Below, piece by piece: positions 36,880 through 45,414 of a DNA stretch of 64,000 nucleotides. This DNA is from Bacteroidota bacterium (GTDB lineage Bacteria; Bacteroidota; Bacteroidia; NS11-12g; UBA9320). The notes beneath the pieces are model-generated. The model worked only from the letters and a program-made list of their open reading frames with translations, did no database searches and was not told where the DNA came from. A program made the translations under genes and the position numbers. The stretch lies in the NCBI GenBank assembly GCA_947468275.1, contig CANIKO010000005.1, positions 124,001-188,000 on the forward strand. The letters are read 5' to 3'. The first letter of the stretch is position 1. Each line of letters begins with the position of its first letter.

Positions 36880-37572
36880 ATGAACAAAGTAGTGAAAAAT
36901 GCCGATGAGGCAATTAGCAATATTAAAGATGGAATGACCTTGTTATTAGGAGGTTTTGGATTATGCGGAATTCCTGAAAACTGTATAACAGCCTTGGTTA
37001 AAAAAGGGGTAAAAAATCTTACCTGCATTAGTAATAATGCCGGAGTGGACGATTTTGGAATTGGATTAATGCTTCAACAAAAACAGGTTAAAAAAATGAT
37101 TTCGAGTTATGTGGGTGAAAATGATGAGTTTGAACGCCAAATGCTAAGTGGTGAATTAGAAGTGGAACTTATTCCGCAGGGAACTTTAGCCACCCGAGCC
37201 TTAGCTGCCGGATATGGGATGCCCGTAATTTATACACCCGCGGGTGTTGGAACAGAAGTAGCCATAGGAAAGGAAACCAGAGATTTTAACGGGAAAACCT
37301 ATTTAATGGAATATGCTTTTGATGCTGACTTTGCTATAGTAAAAGCTTGGAAAGGTGATACAATGGGAAATTTGGTTTTCAGAGCTACCAGCCGTAATTT
37401 TAATCCATTGATGGCTATGGCAGGAAAATATACCATTGTGGAAGTTGAAGAATTGGTGCTTGCCGGGGAGTTAGACCCTGACCAAATTCACACCCCGGGA
37501 ATTTATGTGAACTGTATTTTTCAGGGAAGTGATTATGAAAAACGAATTGAACAACGAACAGTTCGAATTTGA
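36880..37572 (+). CDS. scoA: 3-oxoacid CoA-transferase subunit A
   Basis: Alpha subunit of a family I CoA-transferase, which moves CoA between succinyl-CoA or acetyl-CoA and a 3-oxoacid such as acetoacetate. The 230-residue protein has the family's [17 protein letters not shown] near residue 20, [15 protein letters not shown] near 57, and the IYTPAGVGT and [15 protein letters not shown] segments. Its partner, subunit B, is at 38073, separated by a 500-nt segment holding an unrelated gene; the two subunits are normally adjacent. Confidence 0.94.
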   Translation: MNKVVKNADEAISNIKDGMTLLLGGFGLCGIPENCITALVKKGVKNLTCISNNAGVDDFGIGLMLQQKQVKKMISSYVGENDEFERQMLSGELEVELIPQGTLATRALAAGYGMPVIYTPAGVGTEVAIGKETRDFNGKTYLMEYAFDADFAIVKAWKGDTMGNLVFRATSRNFNPLMAMAGKYTIVEVEELVLAGELDPDQIHTPGIYVNCIFQGSDYEKRIEQRTVRI

Positions 37573-37582
37573 AAATTAGTCA

Positions 37583-37601
37583 ATTTGAAAATTTGAAAAT
37601 G
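37583..37601 (+). repeat. left arm of 19-bp inverted repeat
   Basis: ATTTGAAAATTTGAAAATG, the exact reverse complement of 38050-38068. Together they flank the four-helix-bundle gene. Confidence 0.75.
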
Positions 37602-37672
37602 GGCAATTCGGAACAAGAGTTGAATAATTTCATGAAGCAATTTTTAAATTGGCGCATTAACTAAATGCAAAA

Positions 37673-38035
37673 ATGCAAGACAATAAAAAGAACATCATTG
37701 TAGAAAAGACTTTAAACTTTGCTCTTCAAATAATTGAGTTTGCAGAATTATTGGAAAGTAAAAAGAAATATATAATTTCTAATCAACTTTTAAAAGCAGG
37801 AACCTCAATAGGAGCGAATGTTCGTGAAGCGCAAAATGCTGAAAGTAGAGCAGATTTTATACATAAATTAAAGATAGCTGCTAAAGAAGCGGACGAAACT
37901 GAATATTGGTTGTTTTTATGTCAACATTCAAAAAGCTATCCTAATTGTGATTCACTCGAATCCGAGATTCAAGAAATAATAAAAATACTATCAAAAATTA
38001 TTGCATCCTCAAAAATAAATAAGCTAAATCCATAA
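37673..38035 (+). CDS. four-helix-bundle protein (23S rRNA IVS-type, S23 family)
   Basis: A 120-residue all-helical protein of the family first known from 23S rRNA intervening sequences. It shows the conserved ISNQLLKAGTSIGANVREAQ (about 36-55), NAESRADFIHKLKIAAKEADE and TEYWL segments. The biochemical function is unknown; the fold suggests RNA or protein binding. It sits between the two CoA-transferase subunit genes inside a 19-bp inverted repeat, which suggests insertion as a unit. Members of this family are often found inserted at odd positions in Bacteroidota genomes. Confidence 0.9.
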   Translation: MQDNKKNIIVEKTLNFALQIIEFAELLESKKKYIISNQLLKAGTSIGANVREAQNAESRADFIHKLKIAAKEADETEYWLFLCQHSKSYPNCDSLESEIQEIIKILSKIIASSKINKLNP

Positions 38036-38049
38036 TTTTCAAATTAACA

Positions 38050-38068
38050 CATTTTCAAATTTTCAAAT
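38050..38068 (+). repeat. right arm of 19-bp inverted repeat
   Basis: CATTTTCAAATTTTCAAAT, the reverse complement of 37583-37601, ending 4 nt before the subunit B start. Confidence 0.75.
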
Positions 38069-38072
38069 CAAA

Positions 38073-38726
38073 ATGCTTGATAAAAACCAAATAGCAAAAG
38101 TAATAGCCCGCGAATTAAAGGATGGGTATTATGTGAATTTAGGAATTGGTATTCCTACTCTTGTGGCCAATTATATTCCTGAAGGGGTAGAGGTTCAACT
38201 TCAATCGGAGAACGGATTGCTGGGTATGGGGCCTTTTCCTATTGAAGGAGAAGAAGATGCCGATTTAATAAATGCGGGAAAGCAAACGATCACAACCATT
38301 CCCGGTTCGGCTTTTTTTGATTCGGCCATGAGTTTTGGAATGATACGTGCCGGACGAGTTGATTTAACTGTTTTGGGAGCTATGGAAGTGGCTGATAACG
38401 GTGATATAGCTAATTGGAAAATTCCGGGTAAAATGGTAAAGGGAATGGGCGGTGCTATGGATTTAGTAGCCAGTGCCAAAAATATTATTGTTGCCATGCA
38501 GCATACCAATAAAGCAGGTGAAAGCAAATTGTTAAAAAAATGTTCTTTACCAATTACAGGCTTGGGCTGTGTTAAAAAAGTAGTTACCGAATTAGGCGTT
38601 TTTAATATTACCGAACGTGGCTTTGAACTAAAAGAATTGGCTCCGGGAGTTACTGTTGAAGATGTTAAAGCAAAAACGGAAGGTAGATTGGTTGTAGAAG
38701 GAGAAATTCCGCAAATAGTTTTATAA
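38073..38726 (+). CDS. scoB: 3-oxoacid CoA-transferase subunit B
   Basis: Beta subunit of the CoA-transferase, 217 residues. The catalytic Glu, which forms the glutamyl-CoA thioester, is Glu46 in QLQSENGLLGMGP. GIGIPTLVANYIP precedes it, and IPGSAFFDSAMSFGMIRAG and GAMEVADNGDIANWKIPGK follow. All expected segments are intact, so the enzyme should be functional despite the inserted gene between the subunits. The next gene, 30 nt downstream, is an unrelated membrane protein. Confidence 0.95.
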   Translation: MLDKNQIAKVIARELKDGYYVNLGIGIPTLVANYIPEGVEVQLQSENGLLGMGPFPIEGEEDADLINAGKQTITTIPGSAFFDSAMSFGMIRAGRVDLTVLGAMEVADNGDIANWKIPGKMVKGMGGAMDLVASAKNIIVAMQHTNKAGESKLLKKCSLPITGLGCVKKVVTELGVFNITERGFELKELAPGVTVEDVKAKTEGRLVVEGEIPQIVL

Positions 38727-38756
38727 AAGTTAAACAACCCTAAGTTCTAAAAAAAT

Positions 38757-40232
38757 ATGTTTGATTTAGAAATGAAGGGCGGTTTTAATTTTAACCATTT
38801 GAAAGATAACAAATGGTTGTGGCTGTCATTCTATGCTATTATTTTGAGTGTTGTTATATTCAGAAATATTAGCAATTCGGGAATTGATCATGAAGAAGCA
38901 GGTCAGTTTTGGATGGCTAAAGGATTAAATCATTTTTCAGATTTAGGCGAACCGGATGGAAATATTTCAGAATTAATTAACAATAATAGAATTTTCAATT
39001 TAGACCCGGGTGGGTTTACCTTATTACTGAGATTTTGGACTGGTATTTTTGGAAATAGCATTGTCTCTCTAAGGTTTTTGCCATTTTTATTTTTATTGAT
39101 TAGTGCTGTAACATTTAGAAGTTTGTTAAATCTTTTTAGTTTTAATAAGTGGATTGTAAATTTAAGTCCTCTATTATTTCTTTTATCAAAAGATTTAATT
39201 TCATTTGGGTTTACAGTTAGAGCATATAGTTTTGAAATATGTGGAATCATTCTTTCTCTCTATTTTTTAAGCCAGTCTGTATTGTATTATAAAAATCGTC
39301 ATCTGATTTATCTATTTATGATATTGTCAATTTTTGCCTTTAGTAGATATGGCTTTTTTATAGAAATTGGAGCATGTTTAGTTTTGCTTTTGGCAAGCTA
39401 TATTAAGCGATTGCCAATATTGTTTAATAATAAAATAGTTGTTTCAGGTTTTTTGATACTAGGGATTTCATTAAGTATCATTTATTATTTTTCATTACAA
39501 TATCAATTAAAAAATACAAATTTTCATGGTCCTGAATATGCTTATCTGAAAACTTTAAAAGGACAAGCCAGTTTTAAAGATGGACTAGAAATATTCTTTG
39601 CAAATTTTACCAAACTGAGAATTATTCCTTTCTCAATTTTAATCCTAATTGTAATTTTTGGGATTTTTATTAAAAAGATTCCGCAATTTGGAAAATACAA
39701 AATATTACTTAGTTATTTTTTGATATACACAATTTTAGCTATTTTTCTTTCAATAGTTGGATTGTATCCGTGGGATGTAACTTCTCGGAATTCATTGCCT
39801 TTTCAGTTTTTTTCAATTTTATCAATTTGTATATTACTAGATTGGTCTCATCAATTTATCAGTTTACATGTAATGAATTTTATCGCTTTGGGGTTAATAA
39901 TAATTGTTACTTCTATCTCCTTTATACGTGGCTATATTCGTTATGATTACTCAAGTTTAATGTATGAAGGAGGAGAAAATTCAAAAGATACCTGGGTAGA
40001 CTGGATGATATATCCGGTTTTGAAATATAATATTAAATACGGAACACTTAAAAACTTTAAGGATTTGCATTATCCAAGTCTTTCCAACGATACCTTTAAA
40101 AAAAATTATAAATATTTGGTTATTGACATGGAACCCAAAAATAAAGAAGCGAGTTTAAAAAGGTATGGCATTGAAAATTATAAAGTTCTTAAAAATGTTG
40201 AAAATGATTATTTAATTGAAATACTAAAATAG
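38757..40232 (+). CDS. polytopic membrane protein, probable GT-C-type glycosyltransferase
   Basis: A 491-residue protein with about eleven hydrophobic helices. The first periplasmic loop carries NSGIDHEEAGQFWMAKGL, an Asp/Glu-containing loop after helix 1 as in ArnT/PMT-like GT-C enzymes that use polyprenyl-phosphate sugars. A hydrophilic C-terminal domain of about 90 residues follows. Family membership is by pattern and not certain. A second start, Met6, is possible. The gene lies between CoA-transferase and mdh genes, so context gives no substrate. Confidence 0.65.
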   Translation: MFDLEMKGGFNFNHLKDNKWLWLSFYAIILSVVIFRNISNSGIDHEEAGQFWMAKGLNHFSDLGEPDGNISELINNNRIFNLDPGGFTLLLRFWTGIFGNSIVSLRFLPFLFLLISAVTFRSLLNLFSFNKWIVNLSPLLFLLSKDLISFGFTVRAYSFEICGIILSLYFLSQSVLYYKNRHLIYLFMILSIFAFSRYGFFIEIGACLVLLLASYIKRLPILFNNKIVVSGFLILGISLSIIYYFSLQYQLKNTNFHGPEYAYLKTLKGQASFKDGLEIFFANFTKLRIIPFSILILIVIFGIFIKKIPQFGKYKILLSYFLIYTILAIFLSIVGLYPWDVTSRNSLPFQFFSILSICILLDWSHQFISLHVMNFIALGLIIIVTSISFIRGYIRYDYSSLMYEGGENSKDTWVDWMIYPVLKYNIKYGTLKNFKDLHYPSLSNDTFKKNYKYLVIDMEPKNKEASLKRYGIENYKVLKNVENDYLIEILK

Positions 40233-40291
40233 CTTTAACCTAATAAATATGAATTTCGTCATAACCCTTTTAAACCTAAAAATATTAATTG

Positions 40292-40299
40292 TAGCTTCG
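40292..40299 (+). promoter_or_regulatory. mdh -7 promoter box
   Basis: TAGCTTCG (TTCG variant of TAnnTTTG), 32 nt before the mdh ATG. The same variant precedes ileS and the 4582 gene. Confidence 0.45.
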
Positions 40300-40331
40300 C
40301 GCAAAATTTAATAACCATTAATAAATTAAAT

Positions 40332-41252
40332 ATGAAAATAAGTGTAATAGGTGCAGGAAATGTAGGAGCTACAACTGCAGATGCATTGGCTTGCAGAAGT
40401 ATTGCAAGTGAAGTTGTTTTACTTGACATCAAGGAAGGTTTGGCTGAAGGAAAAGCATTGGATATAATGCAGACAGCTACCCTTAACGGATTCAATACCC
40501 GTGTATCAGGTGCAACAAATGATTATTCAAAAACTGCCAATAGCGATGTAGTTGTTATCACAAGTGGTATTCCTCGCAAGCCCGGAATGACCCGTGAAGA
40601 ACTTATCGGTATTAATGCAGGTATTGTTAAAACTGTTACTGAAAATGTTTTGACTCATTCTCCAAATGCGGTTATTGTGATTGTAAGTAACCCAATGGAT
40701 ACTATGACTTATTTGGCTCTTAAATCATCAGGTCTTCCTAAAAACCGTATCATTGGTATGGGCGGAATTTTGGATAGTGCTCGTTTTAAATGCTACATGT
40801 CACTAGCCTTAAATTGTTCTCCAGCCGATTTGAATGGTATGGTAATAGGTGGTCATGGTGATACTACAATGATTCCTTTAACGCGTCTTGCTTCTTATAT
40901 GGGTGTTCCTGTTTCTCAGTTTGCAAATGCTGAAACTATAAATAAAGTAAGTGCTGATACAATGGTTGGAGGTGCTACTCTTACAGGATTGTTAGGCACT
41001 TCGGCCTGGTATGCTCCGGGAGCTGCCGTTGCCAGTTTGGTAGATAGTATTGTGAACGATCAAAAACGTTTGTTCCCTTGCTGCGTATACCTTGATGGGG
41101 AATATGGTCAAAAAGATATTTGCATAGGAGTGCCTGTAGTTATTGGTAAAAATGGTTGGGAAAAAATTATAGAACTTGACCTTAACGAAACTGAAAAAGC
41201 TGCTTTTGCAAAAAGTGCTGAGGCTGTGAGAAGTATGAACAGCGTGCTTTAA
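40332..41252 (+). CDS. mdh: malate dehydrogenase
   Basis: NAD-dependent oxidation of malate to oxaloacetate in the TCA cycle. The 306-residue protein is of the LDH-like MDH type: GAGNVGATTA (residues 7-16), Asp in LLDIKEG for NAD, substrate Arg residues in IPRKPGMTREEL, VSNPMDTMTYL, Arg in SARFKCYM and the catalytic His in IGGHGDTTMIPL. It has its own promoter and a strong terminator, so it is transcribed alone. Confidence 0.96.
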   Translation: MKISVIGAGNVGATTADALACRSIASEVVLLDIKEGLAEGKALDIMQTATLNGFNTRVSGATNDYSKTANSDVVVITSGIPRKPGMTREELIGINAGIVKTVTENVLTHSPNAVIVIVSNPMDTMTYLALKSSGLPKNRIIGMGGILDSARFKCYMSLALNCSPADLNGMVIGGHGDTTMIPLTRLASYMGVPVSQFANAETINKVSADTMVGGATLTGLLGTSAWYAPGAAVASLVDSIVNDQKRLFPCCVYLDGEYGQKDICIGVPVVIGKNGWEKIIELDLNETEKAAFAKSAEAVRSMNSVL

Positions 41253-41278
41253 TATTTAAAAACTATTCGGTTAATATT

Positions 41279-41315
41279 AAACGTTCGAGGTTTTTAAAAC
41301 CTCGGACGTTTTTCT
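41279..41315 (+). terminator. intrinsic terminator after mdh
   Basis: AACGTTCGAGGTTT (from 41279) pairs with AAACCTCGGACGTT through a 14-bp stem containing one T-G wobble, followed by a T run. Confidence 0.85.
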
Positions 41316-41327
41316 TTATAAAACAAC

Positions 41328-42212
41328 ATGTCAAAAGGAGTAAAAAGTATTTTTATAGCCACCTTCCTTTTTGCTGGTATGAATGTGTTTGTGAAATTGC
41401 TTTCGCATCTTCCTGTTTTTGAACTCACTCTTTTTCGTTCAATTTTTACCTCTGCTATTTGTTATATTCTTATCAAACGGAAAAATATTCCTTTGTTTGG
41501 AAGCCGCAGGCCGATACTTTTTTGGAGGGGACTTTTTGGTTCGATTTCACTTATTCTTTTTTTAAAAAGTGTTCAAACTTTGCCCTTGGCAACAGCCACC
41601 TTGGTTCATTATATCACCCCTTTTTTTACAACCTTATTCGGGTTTTTGTTTTTGGGCGAACGGTTTTATAAAATTCAGTGGTTGTTTTTAATCATTTGTT
41701 TTACTGGTATTTTTATTACCCAAAGTTCTAATACTGATTTATTTGAATTGAGTATTTCAAATATCGGGTTATTGTCGGGTTTGGGTGGAGCTTTAGCAGC
41801 AGCAGCAGCTTATAATTGCATCCGAAAAATTGGAATATCAGAAGACCCCAATGTTATCCTAATCCACTTTTCAATTGTTACCATTCCAATTTCTGTTATC
41901 CTGTTAGCTTTTTTTGGAGGATTTCAATGGCCAACTTTACTTGAATGGTTTTATGTGATATGTATGGGGATTTTAACCCAGGGAGCTCAATATTTTATGA
42001 CTAGGGCTTATCAAAATGAGAAGGTAGGAACTATCGCTATTTTTACCAATATGGGAATTGTTTATGCGATAATAAATGGGATGTTATTTTTTGATGAAAT
42101 TCCAACTCCTATCGCTTGGGTTGGGATCACAGTAGTTTTGATTGGATTAATTATGAATATTTTTTCAGAAAGGATTTTGGCTTTATTGAAAATACAATCA
42201 CCCAATCCCTGA
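41328..42212 (+). CDS. DMT-family transporter (EamA type)
   Basis: A 294-residue inner-membrane protein with ten helices in two EamA repeats. The first repeat shows FELTLFRSIFTSAICYILI and LPLATATLVHYITPFFTTLFGFLFLGE, the second ends with AIFTNMGIVYAIINGMLFFDE and PTPIAWVGITVVLIGLI. Such proteins export metabolites or amino acids; the substrate is unknown. The gene begins 13 nt after the mdh terminator, so its promoter must overlap the terminator region or it relies on read-through. Confidence 0.9.
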   Translation: MSKGVKSIFIATFLFAGMNVFVKLLSHLPVFELTLFRSIFTSAICYILIKRKNIPLFGSRRPILFWRGLFGSISLILFLKSVQTLPLATATLVHYITPFFTTLFGFLFLGERFYKIQWLFLIICFTGIFITQSSNTDLFELSISNIGLLSGLGGALAAAAAYNCIRKIGISEDPNVILIHFSIVTIPISVILLAFFGGFQWPTLLEWFYVICMGILTQGAQYFMTRAYQNEKVGTIAIFTNMGIVYAIINGMLFFDEIPTPIAWVGITVVLIGLIMNIFSERILALLKIQSPNP

Positions 42213-42277
42213 AACATATAATTCCATTAAACCTTTCTAATTCTTTGTGCCGTTGTGTTTTAGTGCTAAGTTAATTT

Positions 42278-42285
42278 TACCTTTG
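42278..42285 (+). promoter_or_regulatory. -7 promoter box
   Basis: TACCTTTG lies 10 nt before the ATG at 42296. TTG at 42253 is 22 nt upstream of it, within the wider spacing range. Confidence 0.5.
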
Positions 42286-42295
42286 AAACGAACAA

Positions 42296-43426
42296 ATGAA
42301 TCCCATTAAATTTGTATATTTATCTGTAATTTTTATTAGTCATGGCCTTTTTGCACAATCTATTACCTTAAGAAAAGTTGCAGAATTGCCTGGTCTTGTT
42401 CAGGAAACTTCGGGAATTGAAACATCCAATCCGCTTTATATCTGGACCCATACCGATAGTGGCGGAGAACCTGCACTTTATAAGGTCGATACCTTTGGTG
42501 TCATTCTAAAAACAATAGTAATAAAAAATGCCAAAAATACTGATTGGGAGGATATTGCCAATGATGGGCAACATTATTATATTGGAGATTTTGGTAATAA
42601 TGCGAATAGCAGAAAAGACCTTAAAATTTATAAAATTACGAATCCTGATAATATACTTGGCGATACTGCTGAGGCCGAAATTATCAACTTTTACTACCCC
42701 AATCAAAATCAATTTCCTCCTGATAATGCCCATAAAAATTTTGATGCCGAGGCTTTAATTTGCATTGATAGCAGCCTTTATATTTTTTCGAAAAACTACA
42801 CCAATCCTTTTACGGGTTATACCTATTTGTATAAAGTTCCTTCCAAGCCAGGCCAATATGAAGCCATACTTTTAGATTGTTTTAAAACAGGGATTGGCTA
42901 CAAGGAACAATGGTGGATTACTGCCGCTGATATTTCTCCCGATAACAAAAAATTGGTTTTACTATCTAGCGACAAAATTTTTGTGTTTTCCGATTTTACA
43001 GGCGATAATTTTTTTAAAGGAAAAGTTAAAACTATTGATTTGGGCTCGTTTACCCAAAAAGAAGCCATCGTTTTTTACAGCAATACTGAATTTTATATTA
43101 CGGATGAATATTTTGATATTCTTGGTGGCCGAAACCTTTATCAGGGAAGTATAAAAAATTTGTATACTTCCAATTATATTGAAACTCCAAAGTCCCGAAA
43201 TTTATTAATTAATTATAAACATCAGTTTGGCGAACAGGTAATTTCATTGATCGATGAAACCAGAAAAGTAAGTGTAAGGGTAATCGATATGAATGGAAGA
43301 GAAGTTAAAAAATATTTATTAGACGCCACTCAACCTATTGCTATTATTGATGTTCCGTTCGGTTATTATACTTTGTTGGTAAGTGATGGAAAGTGGAAAC
43401 AGGAAATATTGATTTTTATAAATTAA
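42296..43426 (+). CDS. secreted propeller-like protein with degenerate T9SS-type C-terminus
   Basis: A 376-residue exported protein, signal peptide 1-20 (LFAQ). The body has beta-propeller-like repeats (TSGIETSNPLYIWTHTDSGGEP, TDWEDIANDGQHYYIGDFG, WITAADISPDNKKLVLLSSD) reminiscent of SdiA-regulated/esterase-like or YncE-like folds. The last 65 residues (VRVIDMNGREVKKYLL, VPFGYYTLLVSDG) resemble the second half of a type A sorting domain, but the YPNP box is missing. T9SS export is therefore likely but unproven. Function unknown. Confidence 0.75.
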   Translation: MNPIKFVYLSVIFISHGLFAQSITLRKVAELPGLVQETSGIETSNPLYIWTHTDSGGEPALYKVDTFGVILKTIVIKNAKNTDWEDIANDGQHYYIGDFGNNANSRKDLKIYKITNPDNILGDTAEAEIINFYYPNQNQFPPDNAHKNFDAEALICIDSSLYIFSKNYTNPFTGYTYLYKVPSKPGQYEAILLDCFKTGIGYKEQWWITAADISPDNKKLVLLSSDKIFVFSDFTGDNFFKGKVKTIDLGSFTQKEAIVFYSNTEFYITDEYFDILGGRNLYQGSIKNLYTSNYIETPKSRNLLINYKHQFGEQVISLIDETRKVSVRVIDMNGREVKKYLLDATQPIAIIDVPFGYYTLLVSDGKWKQEILIFIN

Positions 43427-43450
43427 TGTTTTACCCAACGCTTCTTAAAG

Positions 43451-43466
43451 TTCCAAAACTTTGGAA
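43451..43466. repeat. short perfect inverted repeat
   Basis: TTCCAAA and TTTGGAA separated by 2 nt in the spacer after the 42296 gene. It may be a weak terminator or a degraded intergenic repeat; it has no long T tail. Confidence 0.35.
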
Positions 43467-43559
43467 AAGTTTTACAAGTACCGTGAAAAAATCTCCGTTT
43501 CTTTGCACCTTGTAAAAACGAAATGTCCCAATCATTTGTTTAACTAAGCATTACTGTAA

Positions 43560-45314
43560 ATGAACATTCTTAAAAAATATTTAAAATACCACTGGAAACT
43601 TCTGACTTTGGCCCTTGTGCTGGCTACCGTAAACATCGGTTTTTCATTGATGGATCCATATATTACGGGTCATGTGGTTGATCAGGTTATCACTAAATTT
43701 GATAAACTTACCAAAGAACAATACGTGCATTTGGCCTTATTCTGGATTGGGTGTTCGGTGGGAGTGTCGATGGTAAGCCGGATTGCCAAAAATTTTCAGG
43801 ATTATTTTACCAATGTCATTATCCAAAAACTAGGAGCCCAAATTTATGCCGATGGCTTAAAACACAGTTTGGAATTGCCTTATCAAGTGTTCGAAGATCA
43901 ACGAAGTGGTGAAACTCTTTCTGTTTTACAAAAAGTACGACTTGATATTGAAAAACTTTTAACAGCGTTTATTGGAGTGCTTTTTACAAGTATGGTAGGA
44001 ATCATTTTTGTCATGGTGTATGCATTTAGTATTACTTGGACCGTTGGAATAGTTTATCTTTTTGCCATTATGGTAATTGGGGTGCTTAGTAGTTATTTTA
44101 GTAAACGAATTAAAATAATGCAACAAAAAATTGTGGGTGCTACCACGGCTCTGGCCGGCAGTACAACTGAATCTCTGCGCAATATTGAATTGGTGAAAAG
44201 TTTGGGATTGGCCAATCAGGAAATCGAAAGGCTAAATAAAACCACTTACCAAATTTTAGAATTGGAACTTAAAAAAGTGAAATTCATTCGCAGTCTTGGA
44301 TTTTTGCAAGGCACTACCGTGCAATTTGTAAGAAGTTTGATGGTTTTTATTTTATTAATGCTAATTTTTAAAACAGAGATTTCTCCTGGGCAGTACTTCA
44401 TGTTTCTTTTCTTCTCATTTTTTATTTTTAATCCGCTTCAGGAATTGGGAAATGTAATTTTGATTTATAGGGAAGCTCAGGTTTCTTTGGAGAACTTTAA
44501 AGAAATAATGGATAAACCTAAAGAGGAAAAACCTCTGCGACCAAGGGCCATTACAAAACTTGATAATTTCGAGTTTCACAATGTGACTTTTAAACATTTA
44601 ACTGCAAAATATCCCGCCTTGAAAAATATAGATTTTAAGGTAAGTAAAGGCGAGACTATAGCATTTGTCGGTCCAAGTGGCTCCGGTAAAACCACCTTGG
44701 TAAAGCTGTTGGTGGGATTGTATCAACCGTTGGACGGAACAATAACATATGACGGGATAAATGGTAAGGAAATTGATTTGGATAATTTGCGTGAACAAAT
44801 AGGATTTGTAACTCAGGATACCCAACTTTTTGCAGGAACAATAAAAGAAAATTTATTGTTTGTAAAACCTAATGCAACCGATGAACAAATACTGGATGTA
44901 CTGCAAAAAGCCAGTTGCCATGCGTTGCTAGGCAGAGCAGACAAAGGGATTGATACGATGATTGGAGAAGGAGGGGTGAAAGTGTCTGGTGGCGAAAAAC
45001 AACGACTTTCTATAGCCCGCGCCTTATTGCGTAGGCCAAGCCTTTTGGTGTTTGATGAAGCGACCTCATCCCTCGATAGTATTACCGAAGATGAAATTAC
45101 CCAAACCATAAAAGGGATAAACAATACCCAAGATATGGTGACCATTTTGATAGCTCACCGCCTAAGTACCATAATGCACGCCAACCGGATTTTTGTACTT
45201 GAAAAAGGCAAAATAATTGAAGAAGGAAACCATTTTGATTTGCTAGACAGCAAAGGGCTTTATTATGCCATGTGGCGTCAGCAGGTAGGTGAAGGTAGAG
45301 AAGTTGAGATTTAA
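43560..45314 (+). CDS. ABC transporter, fused permease and ATPase (exporter type)
   Basis: A 584-residue half-transporter that should work as a dimer. Six helices lie in residues 15-310. The ATPase domain shows Walker A GPSGSGKTT (371-379), the Q-loop FVTQDTQLF, the signature VSGGEKQRLSIARA (about 474-487), Walker B LLVFDEATSSLD (about 495) and the switch His in IAHRLST (about 531). It resembles MsbA/lipid or peptide exporters, but no substrate can be assigned and neighbours do not help. A one-mismatch -7 box (TTTCTTTG) lies 54 nt upstream. Confidence 0.93.
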   Translation: MNILKKYLKYHWKLLTLALVLATVNIGFSLMDPYITGHVVDQVITKFDKLTKEQYVHLALFWIGCSVGVSMVSRIAKNFQDYFTNVIIQKLGAQIYADGLKHSLELPYQVFEDQRSGETLSVLQKVRLDIEKLLTAFIGVLFTSMVGIIFVMVYAFSITWTVGIVYLFAIMVIGVLSSYFSKRIKIMQQKIVGATTALAGSTTESLRNIELVKSLGLANQEIERLNKTTYQILELELKKVKFIRSLGFLQGTTVQFVRSLMVFILLMLIFKTEISPGQYFMFLFFSFFIFNPLQELGNVILIYREAQVSLENFKEIMDKPKEEKPLRPRAITKLDNFEFHNVTFKHLTAKYPALKNIDFKVSKGETIAFVGPSGSGKTTLVKLLVGLYQPLDGTITYDGINGKEIDLDNLREQIGFVTQDTQLFAGTIKENLLFVKPNATDEQILDVLQKASCHALLGRADKGIDTMIGEGGVKVSGGEKQRLSIARALLRRPSLLVFDEATSSLDSITEDEITQTIKGINNTQDMVTILIAHRLSTIMHANRIFVLEKGKIIEEGNHFDLLDSKGLYYAMWRQQVGEGREVEI

Positions 45315-45399
45315 AAATAGAAATGTGAAGGTGGTCAATTCTTTAAGAAATTGGGAGCATCTAATTTCTCTATACTCATAATCTCTGTACTAAAAAATC

Positions 45400-45407
45400 T
45401 ACCTTTG
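45400..45407 (+). promoter_or_regulatory. hflX -7 promoter box
   Basis: TACCTTTG ends 7 nt before the GTG start, implying a nearly leaderless mRNA. No -33 TTTG at the usual spacing. Confidence 0.45.
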
Positions 45408-45414
45408 TATATAA

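Noticed and set aside
38201-38737. 178-codon minus-strand open frame
   Set aside because: Antisense shadow of the CoA-transferase subunit B gene.
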